DNA from: Henricia sp. BOLD:AAB3569
Lineage: Eukaryota; Echinodermata; Asteroidea; Spinulosida; Echinasteridae
Length of the DNA: 64,000 nt
Assembly: GCA_037783545.1 (NCBI GenBank)
Contig: JBBELK010000107.1
Span: 124,001 to 188,000, forward strand
Direction: 5' to 3'
Shown here one piece after another: positions 10,159-24,499 of the stretch. A program made the position numbers and the translations under genes. A model generated the notes under the pieces. It had not been told where the DNA came from, did not search any database, and worked only from the letters and a program-made list of their open reading frames with translations. Position 1 is the stretch's first letter; every line of letters begins with the position of its first letter.

Positions 10159-10625
10159 AATTGCTGAAATTTGCAGAACACGTTTGGGATATAGAGTTGT
10201 TATAGCAGGCGAAATTTGAAGTTTGTCTGGAAATTCCTCTAGTTCCAAAATAGCTACCACTTCAGACGCAATGTTTCCCGAAAGCGGCGTCTGCTTGTGC
10301 GAAAACTGTGCCGGCAGGGAGTTTTTGCTAGATTCGACGATAACTCGGTCGGTTTGAACGGGAAATTGCTGAAATTTGCAGAACACGTTTGGGATATAGA
10401 GTTGTTATAGCAGGCAAAATTTGAAGTTTGTCTGGAAATTCCTTCAGTTCCAAGATAGCGACCACTTCAGACGCAATGTTTCCCGAAAGCGGCGTCTGCT
10501 TGTGCGAAAACTGTGCCGGCAGGGAGTTTTTGCTAGATTCGACGATAACTCGATCGGTTTGAACAAGAAATTTCTGAAATTTGCAGAACACGTTTGGGAT
10601 ATAGAGTTGTTATAGCAGGCGAAAT

Positions 10626-10830
10626 TTGAAGTTTGTCTGGAAATTCCTTCAGTTCCAAAATAGCGACCACTTCAGACGCAATGTTTCTCGAAAGCGGCGT
10701 CTGCTTGTGCGAAAACTGTTCCGGCAGGGAGTTTTTGCTAGATTCGACGATAACTCGGTCGGTTTAAACGGGAAATTGGTGACATTTGCAGAACACGTTT
10801 GGGATATAGAGTTGTTATTGCAGGAAAAAT
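10626..10830. repeat. Rare monomer type near the left edge
   Basis: This monomer carries three unusual changes together: tttctcg in place of tttcccg, tgttcc in place of tgtgcc, and ttggtgac in place of ttgctgac. The same three recur together only in the last, incomplete monomer of the window (63826-64000), 53.2 kb away. Confidence 0.85.
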
Positions 10831-13337
10831 TTGAAGTTTGCTTGGAAATTCCTTCAGTTCCAAAATAGCGACCACTTCAGACGCAATGTTTCCCGAAAGC
10901 GGCGTCTGCTTGTGCGAAAACTGTGCCGGCAGGGAGTTTTTGCTAGATTCGACGATAACTCGATCGGTTTGAACGGGAAATTGCTGAAATTTACAGAACA
11001 CGTTTGGGATATAGAGTTGTTATAGCAGGCAAAATTTGAAGTTTGTCTGGAAATTCCTTCAGTTCCAAGATAGCGACCACTTCAGACGCAATGTTTCCCG
11101 AAAGCGGCGTCTGCTTGTGCGAAAACTGTGCCGGCAGGGACTTTTTGCTAGATTCGACGATAACTCGGTCGGTTTAAACGGGAAATTGCTGACATTTGCG
11201 GAACACGTTTGGGATATAGAGTTGTTATAGCAGGAAAAATTTGAAGTTTGTCTGGAAATTCCTTCAGTTCCAAAATAGCGACCACTTCAGACGCAATGTT
11301 TCCCGAAAGAGGCGTCTGCTTGTGCGAAAACTGTGCCGGCAGGGAGTTTTTGCTAGATTCGACGATAACTCGGTCGGTTTAAACGGGAAATTGCTGAAAT
11401 TTGCAGAACACGTTTGGGATATAGAGTTGTTATAGCAGGCGAAATTTGAAGTTTGTCTGGAAATTCCTTCAGTTCCAAAATAGCGACCACTTCAGACGCA
11501 ATGTTTCCCGAAAGCGGCGTCTGCTTGTGCGAAAATTGTGCCGGCAGGGAGTTTTTGCTAGATTCGACGATAACTCGGTCGGTTTAAACGGGAAATTGCT
11601 GATATTTGCAGAACACGTTTGGGATATAGAGTTGTTTAAACAGGCACAATTTGAAGTTTGTCTGGAAATTCCTTCAGTTCCAAAATAGCGACCACTTCAG
11701 ACGCAATGTTTCCCGAAAGCGGCGTCTGCTTGTGCGAAAACTGTGCCAGCAGGGAGTTTGTGCTATATTCGACGATAACTCGATCGGTTTGAACGGGAAA
11801 TTGCTGAAATTTGCAGAACACGTTTGGGATATAGAGTTGTTATAGCAGGCAAAATTTGAAGTTTGTCTGGAAATTCCTTCAGTTCCAAGATAGCGACCAC
11901 TTCAGACGCAATGTTTCCCGAAAGCGGCGTCTGCTTGTGCGAAAACTGTGCCGGCAGGGAGTTTGTGCTATATTCGACGATAACTCGATCGGTTTGAACG
12001 GGAAATTGCTGAAATTTGCAGAACACGTTTGGGATATAGAGTTGTTATAGCAGGCACAATTTGAAGTTTGTCTGGAAATTCCTTCAGTTCCAAAATAGCG
12101 ACCACTTCAGACGCAATGTTTCCCGAAAGAGGCGTCTGCTTGTGCGAAAACTGTGCCGGCAGGGAGTTTTTGCTAGATTCGACGATAACTCGGTCGGTTT
12201 AAACGGGAAATTGCTGATATTTGCAGAACACGTTTGGGATATAGAGTTGTTTAAGCAGGCACAATTTGAAGTTTGTCTGGAAATTCCTTCAGTTCCAAAA
12301 TAGCGACCACTTCAGACGCAATGTTTCCCGAAAGCGGCGTCTGCTTGTGCGAAAACTGTGCCAGCAGGGAGTTTGTGCTATATTCGACGATAACTCGATC
12401 GGTTTGAACGGGAAATTGCTGAAATTTGCAGAACACGTTTGGGATATAGAGTTGTTATAGCAGGCAAAATTTGAAGTTTGTCTGGAAATTCCTTTAGTTC
12501 CAAGATAGCGACCACTTCAGACGCAATGTTTCCCGAAAGCGGCGTCTGCTTGTGCGAAAACTGTGCCGGCAGGGAGTTTGTGCTATATTCGACGATAACT
12601 CGATCGGTTTGAACGGGAAATTGCTGAAATTTGCAGAACACGTTTGGGATATAGAGTTGTTATAGCAGGCACAATTTGAAGTTTGTCTGGAAATTCCTTC
12701 AGTTCCAAAATAGCGACCACTTCAGACGCAATGTTTCCCGAAAGAGGCGTCTGCTTGTGCGAAAACTGTGCCGGCAGGGAGTTTTTGCTAGATTCGACGA
12801 TAACTCGGTCGGTTTAAACGGGAAATTGCTGACATTTGCGGAACACGTTTGGGATATAGAGTTGTTATAGCAGGAAAAATTTGAAGTTTGTCTGGAAATT
12901 CCTTCAGTTCCAAAATAGCGACCACTTCAGACGCAATGTTTCCCGAAAGAGGCGTCTGCTTGTGCGAAAACTGTGCCGGCAGGGAGTTTTTGCTAGATTC
13001 GACGATAACTCGGTCGGTTTAAACGGGAAATTGCTGAAATTTGCAGAACACGTTTGGGATATAGAGTTGTTATAGCAGGCGAAATTTGAAGTTTGTCTGG
13101 AAATTCCTTCAGTTCCAAAATAGCGACCACTTCAGACGCAATGTTTCCCGAAAGCGGCGTCTGCTTGTGCGAAAATTGTGCCGGCAGGGAGTTTTTGCTA
13201 GATTCGACGATAACTCGGTCGGTTTAAACGGGAAATTGCTGATATCTGCAGAACACGTTTGGGATATAGAGTTGTTTAAGCAGGCACAATTTCAAGTTTG
13301 TCTGGAAATTCCTTCAGTTCCAAAATAGCGACCACTT

Positions 13338-13368
13338 CAGACGCAATGTTTCCCGAAAGTTGCGTCTG
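13338..13368. repeat. Extended quasi-palindrome variant (9-bp perfect arms, example)
   Basis: In this monomer type the bases before gcgtctg are tt instead of cg or ag. The arms become cagacgcaa and ttgcgtctg, a perfect 9-bp inverted repeat with a 13-nt loop. The same monomers also carry gtgct in place of gtgcg 14 bp downstream, so the two changes form one haplotype. Many copies occur through the array, for example in the monomers at 13701, 15547, 16367, 18212, 22894, 34820, 51627 and 60341. Confidence 0.85.
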
Positions 13369-15546
13369 CTTGTGCTAAAACTGTGCCGGCAGGGAGTTTT
13401 TGCTAGATTCGACGATAACTCGGTCGGTTTAAACGGGAAATTGCTGACATTTGCAGAACACGTTTGGGATATAGAGTTGTTATAGCAGGAAAAATTTGAA
13501 GTTTGTCTGGAAATTCCTTCAGTTCCAAAATAGCGACCACTTCCGACGCAATGTTTCCCGAAAGAGGCGTCTGCTTGTGCGAAAACTGTGCCGGCAGGGA
13601 GTCTTTGCTAGATTCGACGATAACTCGGTCGGTTTAAACGGGAAATTGCTGACATTTGCAGAACACGTTTGGGATATAGAGTTGTTATAGCAGGAAAAAT
13701 TTGAAGTTTGTCTGGAAATTCCTTCAGTTCCAAAATAGCGACCACTTCAGACGCAATGTTTCCCGAAAGTTGCGTCTGCTTGTGCTAAAACTGTGCCGGC
13801 AGGGAGTTTTTGCTAGATTCGACGATAACTCGGTCGGTTTAAACGGGAAATTGCTGAAATTTGCAGAACACGTTTGGGATATAGAGTTGTTATAGCAGGC
13901 GAAGTTTGAAGTTTGTCTGGAAATTCCTTCAGTTCCAAAATAGCGACCACTTCACACGCAATGTTTTACCGAAAGCGGCGTCTGCTTGTGCGAAAATTGT
14001 GCCGGCAGGGAGTTTTTGCTAGATTCGACGATAACTCGGTCGGTTTAAACGGGAAATTGCTGATATTTGCAGAACACGTTTGGGATATAGAGTTGTTTAA
14101 GCAGGCACAATTTGAAGTTTGTCTGGAAATTCCTTCAGTTCAAAAATAGCGACCACTTCAGACGCAATGTTTCACGAAAGCGGCGTCTGCTGGTGCGAAA
14201 ACTGTGCCAGCAGGGAGTTTGTGCTATATTCGACGATAACTCGATCGGTTTGAACGGGAAATTGCTGAAATTTGCAGAACACGTTTGGGATATAGAGTTG
14301 TTATAGCAGGCAAAATTTGAAGTTTGTCTGGAAATTCCTTCAGTTCCAAGATAGCGACCACTTCAGACGCAATGTTTCCCGAAAGCGGCGTCTGCTTGTG
14401 CGAAAACTGTGCCGGCAGGGAGTTTGTGCTATATTCGACGATAACTCGATCGGTTTGAACGGGAAATTGCTGAAATTTGCAGAACACGTTTGGGATATAG
14501 AGTTGTTATAGCAGGCGAAATTTGAAGTTTGTCTGGAAATTCCTTCAGTTCCAAAATAGCGACCACTTCAGACGCAATGTTTCCCGAAAGCGGCGTCTGC
14601 TTGTGCGAAAACTGTGCCGGCAGGGAGTTTTTGCTAGATTCGACGATAACTCGGTCGGTTTGAACGGGAAATTGCTGAAATTTGCAGAACACGTTTGGGA
14701 TATAGAATTGTTATAGCAGGCAAAATTTGAAGTTTGTCTGGAAAGTCCTTCAGTTCCAAGATAGCGACCACTTCAGACGCAATGTTTCCCGAAAGAGGCG
14801 TCTGCTTGTGCGAAAACTGTGCCGGCAGGGAGTTTTTGCTAGATTCGACGATAACTCGGTCGGTTTAAACGGGAAATTGCTGACATTTGCAGAACACGTT
14901 TGGGATATAGAGTTGTTATAGCAGGACAAATTTGAAGTTTGTCTGGAAATTCCTTCAGTTCCAAAATAGCGACCACTTCAGACGCAATGTTTCCCGAAAG
15001 AGGCGTCTGCTTGTGCGAAAACTGTGCCGGCAGGGAGTTTTTGATAGATTCGACGATAACTCGGTCGGTTTAAACGGGAAATTGCTGACATTTGCAGAAC
15101 ACGTTTGGGATATAGAGTTGTTATAGCAGGAAAAATTTGAAGTTTGTCTGGAAATTCCTTCAGTTCCAAAATAGCGACCACTTCAGACGCAATGTTTCCC
15201 GAAAGCGGCGTCTGCTTGTGCGAAAATTGTGCCGGCAGGGAGTTTTTGCTAGATTCGACGATAACTCGGTCGGTTTAAACGGGAAATTGCTGATATTTGC
15301 AGAACACGTTTGGGATATAGAGTTGTTTAAGCAGGCACAATTTGAAGTTTGTCTGGAAATTCCTTCAGTTCCAAAATAGCGACCACTTCAGACGCAATGT
15401 TTCCCGAAAGCGGCGTCTGCTTGTGCGAAAACTGTGCCAGCAGGGAGTTTGTGCTATATTCGACGATAACTCGATCGGTTTGAACGGGAAATTGCTGAAA
15501 TTTGCGGAACACGTTTGGGATATAGAGTTGTTTAAGCAGGCAAAAT

Positions 15547-18500
15547 TTGAAGTCTGTCTGGAAATTCCTTCAGTTCCAAAATAGCGACCACTTCAGACGC
15601 AATGTTTCCCGAAAGTTGCGTCTGCTTGTGCTAAAACTGTGCCGGCAGGGAGTTTTTGCTAGATTCGACGATAACTCGGTCGGTTTAAACGGGAAATTGC
15701 TGAAATTTGCAGAACACGTTTGGGATATAGAGTTGTTATAGCAGGCGAAATTTGAAGTTTGTCTGGAAATTCCTTCAGTTCCAAAATAGCGACCACTTCA
15801 GACGCAATGTTTCCCGAAAGAGGCGTCTGCTTGTGCGAAAACTGTGCCGGCAGGGAGTTTTTGATAGATTCGACGATAACTCGGTCGGTTTAAACGGGAA
15901 ATTGCTGACATTTGCAGAACACGTTTGGGATATAGAGTTGTTATAGCAGGAAAAATTTGAAGTTTGTCTGGAAATTCCTTCAGTTCCAAAATAGCGACCA
16001 CTTCAGACGCAATGTTTCCCGAAAGAGGCGTCTGCTTGTGCGAAAACTGTGCCGGCAGGGAGTTTTTGATAGATTCGACGATAACTCGGTCGGTTTAAAC
16101 GGGAAATTGCTGACATTTGCAGAACACGTTTGGGATATAGAGTTGTTATAGCAGGAAAAATTTGAAGTTTGTCTGGAAATTCCTTCAGTTCCAAAATAGC
16201 GACCACTTCAGACGCAATGTTTCCCGAAAGCGGCGTCTGCTTGTGCGAAAACTGTGCCGTCAGGGAGTTTTTGCTAGATTCGACGATAACTCGGTTGGTT
16301 TAAACGGGAAATTGCTGACATTTGCAGAACACGTTTGGGATATAGAGTTGTTTAAGCAGGCAAAATTTGAAGTCTGTCTGGAAATTCCTTCAGTTCCAAA
16401 ATAGCGACCACTTCAGACGCAATGTTTCCCGAAAGTTGCGTCTGCTTGTGCTAAAACTGTGCCGGCAGGGAGTTTTTGCTAGATTCGACGATAACTCGGT
16501 CGGTTTAAACGGGAAATTGCTGAAATTTGCAGAACACGTTTGGGATATAGAGTTGTTATAGCAGGCGAAATTTGAAGTTTGTCTGGAAATTCCTTCAGTT
16601 CCAAAATAGCGACCACTTCAGACGCAATGTTTCCCGAAAGAGGCGTCTGCTTGTGCGAAAACTGTGCCGGCAGGGAGTTTTTGCTAGATTCGACGATAAC
16701 TCGGTCGGTTTAAACGGGAAATTGCTGACATTTGCGGAACACGTTTGGGATATAGAGTTGTTATAGCAGGCGAAATTTGAAGTTTGTCTGGAAATTCCTT
16801 CAGTTCCAAAATAGCGACCACTTCAGACGCAATGTTTCCCGAAAGAGGCGTCTGCTTGTGCGAAAACTGTGCCGGCAGGGAGTTTTTGCTAGATTCGACG
16901 ATAACTCGGTCGGTTTAAACGGGAAATTGCTGAAATTTACAGAACACGTTTGGGATATAGAGTTGTTATAGCAGGCGAAATTTGAAGTTTGTCTGGAAAT
17001 TCCTTCAGTTCCAAAATAGCGACCACTTCAGACGCAATGTTTCCCGAAAGAGGCGTCTGCTTGTGCGAAAACTGTGCCGGCAGGGAGTTTTTGCTAGATT
17101 CGACGATAACTCGGTCGGTTTAAACGGGAAATTGCTGACATTTGCGGAACACGTTTGGGATATAGAGTTGTTATAGCAGGCGAAATTTGAAGTTTGTCTG
17201 GAAATTCCTTCAGTTCCAAAATAGCGACCACTTCAGACGCAATGTTTCCCGAAAGCGGCGTCTGCTTGTGCGAAAATTGTGCCGGCAGGGAGTTTTTGCT
17301 AGATTCGACGATAACTCGGTCGGTTTAAACGGGAAATTGCTGATATTTGCAGAACACGTTTGGGATATAGAGTTGTTTAAGCAGGCACAATTTGAAGTTT
17401 GTCTGGAAATTCCTTCAGTTCCAAAATAGCGACCACTTCAGACGCAATGTTTCCCGAAAGCGGCGTCTGCTTGTGCGAAAACTGTGCCAGCAGGGAGTTT
17501 GTGCTAGATTCGACGATAACTCGATCGGTTTGAACGGGAAATTGCTGAAATTTGCGGAACACGTTTGGGATATAGAGTTGTTATAGCAGGCGAAATTTGA
17601 AGTTTGTCTGGAAATTCCTTCAGTTCCAAAATAGCGACCACTTCAGACGCAATGTTTCCCGAAAGAGGCGTCTGCTTGTGCGAAAACTGTGCCGGCAGGG
17701 AGTTTTTGCTAGATTCGACGATAACTCGGTCGGTTTAAACGGGAAATTGCTGATATTTGCAGAACACGTTTGGGATATAGAGTTGTTTAAGCAGGAAAAA
17801 TTTGAAGTTTGTCTGGAAATTCCTTCAGTTCCAAAATAGCGACCACTTCAGACGCAATGTTTCCCGAAAGAGGCGTCTGCTTGTGCGAAAACTGTGCCGG
17901 CAGGGAGTTTTTGCTAGATTCGACGATAACTCGGTCGGTTTGAACGGGAAATTGCTGAAATTTGCAGAACACGTTTGGGATATAGAATTGTTATAGCAGG
18001 CAAAATTTGAAGTTTGTCTGGAAATTCCTTCAGTTCCAAAATAGCGACCACTTCAGACGCAATGTTTCCCGAAAGAGGCGTCTGCTTGTGCGAAAACTGT
18101 GCCGGCAGGGAGTTTTTGCTAGATTCGACGATAACTCGGTCGGTTTAAACGGGAAATTGCTGACATTTGCAGAACACGTTTGGGATATAGAGTTGTTTAA
18201 GCAGGCAAAATTTGAAGTCTGTCTGGAAATTCCTTCAGTTCCAAAATAGCGACCACTTCAGACGCAATGTTTCCCGAAAGTTGCGTCTGCTTGTGCTAAA
18301 ACTGTGCCGGCAGGGAGTTTTTGCTAGATTCGACGATAACTCGGTCGGTTTAAACGGGAAATTGCTGAAATTTGCAGAACACGTTTGGGATATAGAGTTG
18401 TTATAGCAGGCGAAATTTGAAGTTTGTCTGGAAATTCCTTCAGTTCCAAAATAGCGACCACTTCAGACGCAATGTTTCCCGAAAGAGGCGTCTGCTTGTG

Positions 18501-20261
18501 CGAAAACTGTGCCGGCAGGGAGTTTTTGATAGATTCGACGATAACTCGGTCGGTTTAAACGGGAAATTGCTGACATTTGCAGAACACGTTTGGGATATAG
18601 AGTTGTTATAGCAGGAAAAATTTGAAGTTTGTCTGGAAATTCCTTCAGTTCCAAAATAGCGACCACTTCAGACGCAATGTTTCCCGAAAGAGGCGTCTGC
18701 TTGTGCGAAAACTGTGCCGGCAGGGAGTTTTTGATAGATTCGACGATAACTCGGTCGGTTTAAACGGGAAATTGCTGACATTTGCAGAACACGTTTGGGA
18801 TATAGAGTTGTTATAGCAGGAAAAATTTGAAGTTTGTCTGGAAATTCCTTCAGTTCCAAAATAGCGACCACTTCAGACGCAATGTTTCCCGAAAGCGGCG
18901 TCTGCTTGTGCGAAAACTGTGCCGTCAGGGAGTTTTTGCTAGATTCGACGATAACTCGGTTGGTTTAAACGGGAAATTGCTGACATTTGCAGAACACGTT
19001 TGGGATATAGAGTTGTTTAAGCAGGCAAAATTTGAAGTCTGTCTGGAAATTCCTTCAGTTCCAAAATAGCGACCACTTCAGACGCAATGTTTCCCGAAAG
19101 TTGCGTCTGCTTGTGCTAAAACTGTGCCGGCAGGGAGTTTTTGCTAGATTCGACGATAACTCGGTCGGTTTAAACGGGAAATTGCTGAAATTTGCAGAAC
19201 ACGTTTGGGATATAGAGTTGTTATAGCAGGCGAAATTTGAAGTTTGTCTGGAAATTCCTTCAGTTCCAAAATAGCGACCACTTCAGACGCAATGTTTCCC
19301 GAAAGAGGCGTCTGCTTGTGCGAAAACTGTGCCGGCAGGGAGTTTTTGCTAGATTCGACGATAACTCGGTCGGTTTAAACGGGAAATTGCTGACATTTGC
19401 GGAACACGTTTGGGATATAGAGTTGTTATAGCAGGCGAAATTTGAAGTTTGTCTGGAAATTCCTTCAGTTCCAAAATAGCGACCACTTCAGACGCAATGT
19501 TTCCCGAAAGAGGCGTCTGCTTGTGCGAAAACTGTGCCGGCAGGGAGTTTTTGCTAGATTCGACGATAACTCGGTCGGTTTAAACGGGAAATTGCTGAAA
19601 TTTACAGAACACGTTTGGGATATAGAGTTGTTATAGCAGGCGAAATTTGAAGTTTGTCTGGAAATTCCTTCAGTTCCAAAATAGCGACCACTTCAGACGC
19701 AATGTTTCCCGAAAGAGGCGTCTGCTTGTGCGAAAACTGTGCCGGCAGGGAGTTTTTGCTAGATTCGACGATAACTCGGTCGGTTTAAACGGGAAATTGC
19801 TGACATTTGCGGAACACGTTTGGGATATAGAGTTGTTATAGCAGGCGAAATTTGAAGTTTGTCTGGAAATTCCTTCAGTTCCAAAATAGCGACCACTTCA
19901 GATGCAATGTTTCCCGAAAGCGGCGTCTGCTTGTGCGAAAATTGTGCCGGCAGGGAGTTTTTGCTAGATTCGACGGTAACTCGGTCGGTTTAAACGGGAA
20001 ATTGCTGATATTTGCAGAACACGTTTGGGATATAGAGTTGTTTAAGCAGGCACAATTTGAAGTTTGTCTGGAAATTCCTTCAGTTCCAAAATAGCGACCA
20101 CTTCAGACGCAATGTTTCCCGAAAGCGGCGTCTGCTTGTGCGAAAACTGTGCCAGCAGGGAGTTTGTGCTAGATTCGACGATAACTCGATCGGTTTGAAC
20201 GGGAAATTGCTGAAATTTGCGGAACACGTTTGGGATATAGAGTTGTTATAGCAGGCGAAAT
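15547..20261. repeat. 2,665-bp (13-monomer) higher-order repeat, 1.8 copies
   Basis: The ordered series of monomer types beginning at 15547 recurs from 18212 with an exact 2,665-bp step for ten monomers, up to 20261. Rare markers shared at matching places include aaatttaca (near 16936 and 19601) and gtcagg with ggttgg (16258-16296 and 18923-18961). The second copy has private changes near 19902 (gatgca) and 19976 (gacggt). Confidence 0.85.
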
Positions 20262-20432
20262 TTGAAGTTTGTCTGGAAATTCCTTCAGTTCCAAAATAGC
20301 GACCACTTGTGCGAAAATTGTGCCGGCAGGGAGTTTTTGCTAGATTCGACGATAACTCGGTCGGTTTAAACGGGAAATTGCTGATATTTGCAGAACACGT
20401 TTGGGATATAGAGTTGTTTAAGCAGGCACAAT
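20262..20432. repeat. 171-bp deletion monomer, subtype 1 (first of seven)
   Basis: A monomer lacking 34 bp, the whole quasi-palindrome plus ctt (monomer positions 48-81), so that gcgaccactt runs directly into gtgcg. The trinucleotide ctt flanks the lost segment on both sides, which suggests slippage between short direct repeats. Other subtype 1 copies are at 23919-24089, 25731-25901, 26722-26892, 29558-29728, 38716-38886 and 44320-44490. Each is followed by a monomer of the cagcagg/tttgtgct type. Confidence 0.92.
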
Positions 20433-22073
20433 TTGAAGTTTGTCTGGAAATTCCTTCAGTTCCAAAATAGCGACCACTTCAGACGCAATGTTTCCCGAAA
20501 GCGGCGTCTGCTTGTGCGAAAACTGTGCCAGCAGGGAGTTTGTGCTATATTCGACGATAACTCGATCGGTTTAAACGGGAAATTGCTGAAATTTGCAGAA
20601 CACGTTTGGGATATAGAGTTGTTATAGCAGGAAAAATTTGAAGTTTGTCTGGAAATTCCTTCAGTTCCAAAATAGCGACCACTTCAGACGCAATGTTTCC
20701 CGAAAGAGGCGTCTGCTTGTGCGAAAACTGTGCCGGCAGGGAGTTTTTGCTAGATTCGACGATAACTCGGTCGGTTTAAACGGGAAATTGCTGAAATTTG
20801 CAGAACACGTTTGGGATATAGAGTTGTTATAGCAGGCGAAATTTGAAGTTTGTCTGGAAATTCCTTCAGTTCCAAAATAGCGACCACTTCAGACGCAATG
20901 TTTCCCGAAAGAGGCGTCTGCTTGTGCGAAAACTGTGCCGGCAGGGAGTTTTTGCTAGATTCGACGATAACTCGGTCGGTTTAAACGGGAAATTGCTGAC
21001 ATTTGCAGAACACGTTTGGGATATAGAGTTGTTATAGCAGGACAAATTTGAAGTTTGTCTGGAAATTCCTTCAGTTCCAAAATAGCGACCACTTCAGACG
21101 CAATGTTTCCCGAAAGAGGCGTCTGCTTGTGCGAAAACTGTGCCGGCAGGGAGTTTTTGATAGATTCGACGATAACTCGGTCGGTTTAAACGGGAAATTG
21201 CTGACATTTGCAGAACACGTTTGGGATATAGAGTTGTTATAGCAGGAAAAATTTGAAGTTTGTCTGGAAATTCCTTCAGTTCCAAAATAGCGACCACTTC
21301 AGACGCAATGTTTCCCGAAAGCGGCGTCTGCTTGTGCGAAAACTGTGCCGTCGGGGAGTTTTTGCTAGATTCGACGATAACTCGGTTGGTTTAAATGGGA
21401 AATTGCTGACATTTGCAGAAAACGTTTGGGATATAGAGTTGTTTAAGCAGGCAAAATTTGAAGTCTGTCTGGAAATTCCTTCAGTTCCAAAATAGCGACC
21501 ACTTCAGACGCAATGTTTCCCGAAAGTTGCGTCTGCTTGTGCTAAAACTGTGCCGGCAGGGAGTTTTTGCTAGATTCGACGATAACTCGGTCGGTTTAAA
21601 CGGGAAATTGCTGAAATTTGCAGAACACGTTTGGGATATAGAGTTGTTATAGCAGGCGAAATTTGAAGTTTGTCTGGAAATTCCTTCAGTTCCAAAATAG
21701 CGACCACTTCAGACGCAATGTTTCCCGAAAGCGGCGTCTGCTTGTGCGAAAACTGTGCCGTCAGGGAGTTTTTGCTAGATTCGACGATAACTCGGTTGGT
21801 TTTAAACGGGAAATTGCTGACATTTGCAGAACACGTTTGGGATATAGAGTTGTTTAAGCAGGCAAAATTTGAAGTCTGTCTGGAAATTCCTTCAGTTCCA
21901 AAATAGCGACCACTTCAGACGCAATGTTTCCCGAAAGTTGCGTCTGCTTGTGCTAAAACTGTGCCGGCAGGGAGTTTTTGCTAGATTCGACGATAACTCG
22001 GTCGGTTTAAACGGGAAATTGCTGACATTTGCGGAACACGTTTGGGATATAGAGTTGTTATAGCAGGCGAAAT
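20433..22073. repeat. Satellite B segment without a clear local period
   Basis: Eight monomers of mixed type (cagcagg type, then aaa, aca, tttttgat, gtcggg and tt-palindrome types). The monomer at 21663 has one extra T in the run ggttttaaac (near 21800), which also breaks the CENP-B-like motif spacing in that copy. Confidence 0.75.
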
Positions 22074-24499
22074 TTGAAGTTTGTCTGGAAATTCCTTCAG
22101 TTCCAAAATAGCGACCACTTCAGACGCAATGTTTCCCGAAAGCGGCGTCTGCTTGTGCGAAAATTGTGCCGGCAGGGAGTTTTTGCTAGATTCGACGATA
22201 ACTCGGTCGGTTTAAACGGGAAATTGCTGATATTTGCAGAACACGTTTGGGATATAGAGTTGTTTAAGCAGGCAAAATTTGAAGTTTGTCTGGAAATTCC
22301 TTCAGTTCCAAGATAGCGACCACTTCAGACGCAATGTTTCCCGAAAGCGGCGTCTGCTTGTGCGAAAACTGTGCCGGCAGGGAGTTTGTGCTATATTCGA
22401 CGATAACTCGATCGGTTTGAACGGGAAATTGCTGAAATTTGCAGAACACGTTTGGGATATAGAGTTGTTATAGCAGGCGAAATTTGAAGTTTGTCTGGAA
22501 ATTCCTTCAGTTCCAAAATAGCGACCACTTCAGACGCAATGTTTCCCGAAAGCGGCGTCTGCTTGTGCGAAAACTGTGCCGGCAGGGAGTTTGTGCTATA
22601 TTCGACGATAACTCGATCGGTTTGAACGGGAAATTGCTGAAATTTGCAGAACACGTTTGGGATATAGAGTTGTTATAGCAGGAAAAATTTGAAGTTTGTC
22701 TGGAAATTCCTTCAGTTCCAAGATAGCGACCACTTCAGACGCAATGTTTCCCGAAAGCGGCGTCTGCTTGTGCGAAAACTGTGCCGGCAGGGAGTTTTTG
22801 CTAGATTCGACGATAACTCGGTCGGTTTAAACGGGAAATTGCTGACATTTGCAGAACACGTTTGGGATATAGAGTTGTTTAAGCAGGCAAAATTTGAAGT
22901 CTGTCTGGAAATTCCTTCAGTTCCAAAATAGCGACCACTTCAGACGCAATGTTTCCCGAAAGTTGCGTCTGCTTGTGCTAAAACTGTGCCGGCAGGGAGT
23001 TTTTGCTAGATTCGACGATAACTCGGTCGGTTTAAACGGGAAATTGCTGAAATTTGCAGAACACGTTTGGGATATAGAGTTGTTATAGCAGGAAAAATTT
23101 GAAGTTTGTCTGGAAATTCCTTCAGTTCCAAAATAGCGACCACTTCAGACGCAATGTTTCCCGAAAGAGGCGTCTGCTTGTGCGAAAACTGTGCCGGCAG
23201 GGAGTTTTTGATAGATTCGACGATAACTCGGTCGGTTTAAACGGGAAATTGCTGACATTTGCAGAACACGTTTGGGATATAGAGTTGTTATAGCAGGAAA
23301 AATTTGAAGTTTGTCTGGAAATTCCTTCAGTTCCAAAATAGCGACCACTTCAGACGCAATGTTTCCCGAAAGCGGCGTCTGCTTGTGCGAAAACTGTGCC
23401 GTCAGGGAGTTTTTGCTAGATTCGACGATAACTCGGTTGGTTTAAACGGGAAATTGCTGACATTTGCAGAACACGTTTGGGATATAGAGTTGTTTAAGCA
23501 GGCAAAATTTGAAGTCTGTCTGGAAATTCCTTCAGTTCCAAAATAGCGACCACTTCAGACGCAATGTTTCCCGAAAGTTGCGTCTGCTTGTGCTAAAACT
23601 GTGCCGGCAGGGAGTTTTTGCTAGATTCGACGATAACTCGGTCGGTTTAAACGGGAAATTGCTGATATTTGCAGAACACGTTTGGGATATAGAGTTGTTT
23701 AAGCAGGCACAATTTGAAGTTTGTCTGGAAATTCCTTCAGTTCCAAAATAGCGACCACTTCAGACGCAATGTTTCCCGAAAGCGGCGTCTGCTTGTGCGA
23801 AAACTGTGCCAGCAGGGAGTTTGTGCTATATTCGACGATAACTCGATCGGTTTGAACGGGAAATTGCTGAAATTTGCGGAACACGTTTGGGATATAGAGT
23901 TGTTATAGCAGGCGAAATTTGAAGTTTGTCTGGAAATTCCTTCAGTTCCAAAATAGCGACCACTTGTGCGAAAATTGTGCCGGCAGGGAGTTTTTGCTAG
24001 ATTCGACGATAACTCGGTCGGTTTAAACGGGAAATTGCTGATATTTGCAGAACACGTTTGGGATATAGAGTTGTTTAAGCAGGCACAATTTGAAGTTTGT
24101 CTGGAAATTCCTTCAGTTCCAAAATAGCGACCACTTCAGACGCAATGTTTCCCGAAAGCGGCGTCTGCTTGTGCGAAAACTGTGCCAGCAGGGAGTTTGT
24201 GCTATATTCGACGATAACTCGATCGGTTTGAACGGGAAATTGCTGAAATTTGCAGAACACGTTTGGGATATAGAGTTGTTATAGCAGGAAAAATTTGAAG
24301 TTTGTCTGGAAATTCCTTCAGTTCCAAAATAGCGACCACTTCAGACGCAATGTTTCCCGAAAGAGGCGTCTGCTTGTGCGAAAACTGTGCCGGCAGGGAG
24401 TTTTTGCTAGATTCGACGATAACTCGGTCGGTTTAAACGGGAAATTGCTGAAATTTGCAGAACACGTTTGGGATATAGAGTTGTTATAGCAGGAAAAAT
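22074..24499. repeat. Copied block, left member (partner at 27713-30138)
   Basis: About 2.4 kb of satellite B, twelve monomers including one 171-bp monomer, matches 27713-30138 type by type with a constant offset of 5,639 bp. The neighbouring monomers on either side do not match. I noted one difference early in the partner (near 27786, gcctctg for gcgtctg). Confidence 0.82.

Larger units (their letters stand above)
9664..15546. repeat. Left-edge segment of satellite B with more private variants
   Basis: Monomers near the junction carry changes seen rarely or never further in: an extra T near 9883, cctctag near 10247, aacaagaaatttctg near 10564, tttctcg, tgttcc and ttggtgac in the 10626 monomer, gcttgg near 10840, and tgttttacc near 13965. 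Short local order is visible, for example the pair at 11446 and 11651 repeated at 12061 and 12266 (615-bp step). Greater heterogeneity at the array border agrees with weaker homogenisation there. Confidence 0.8.
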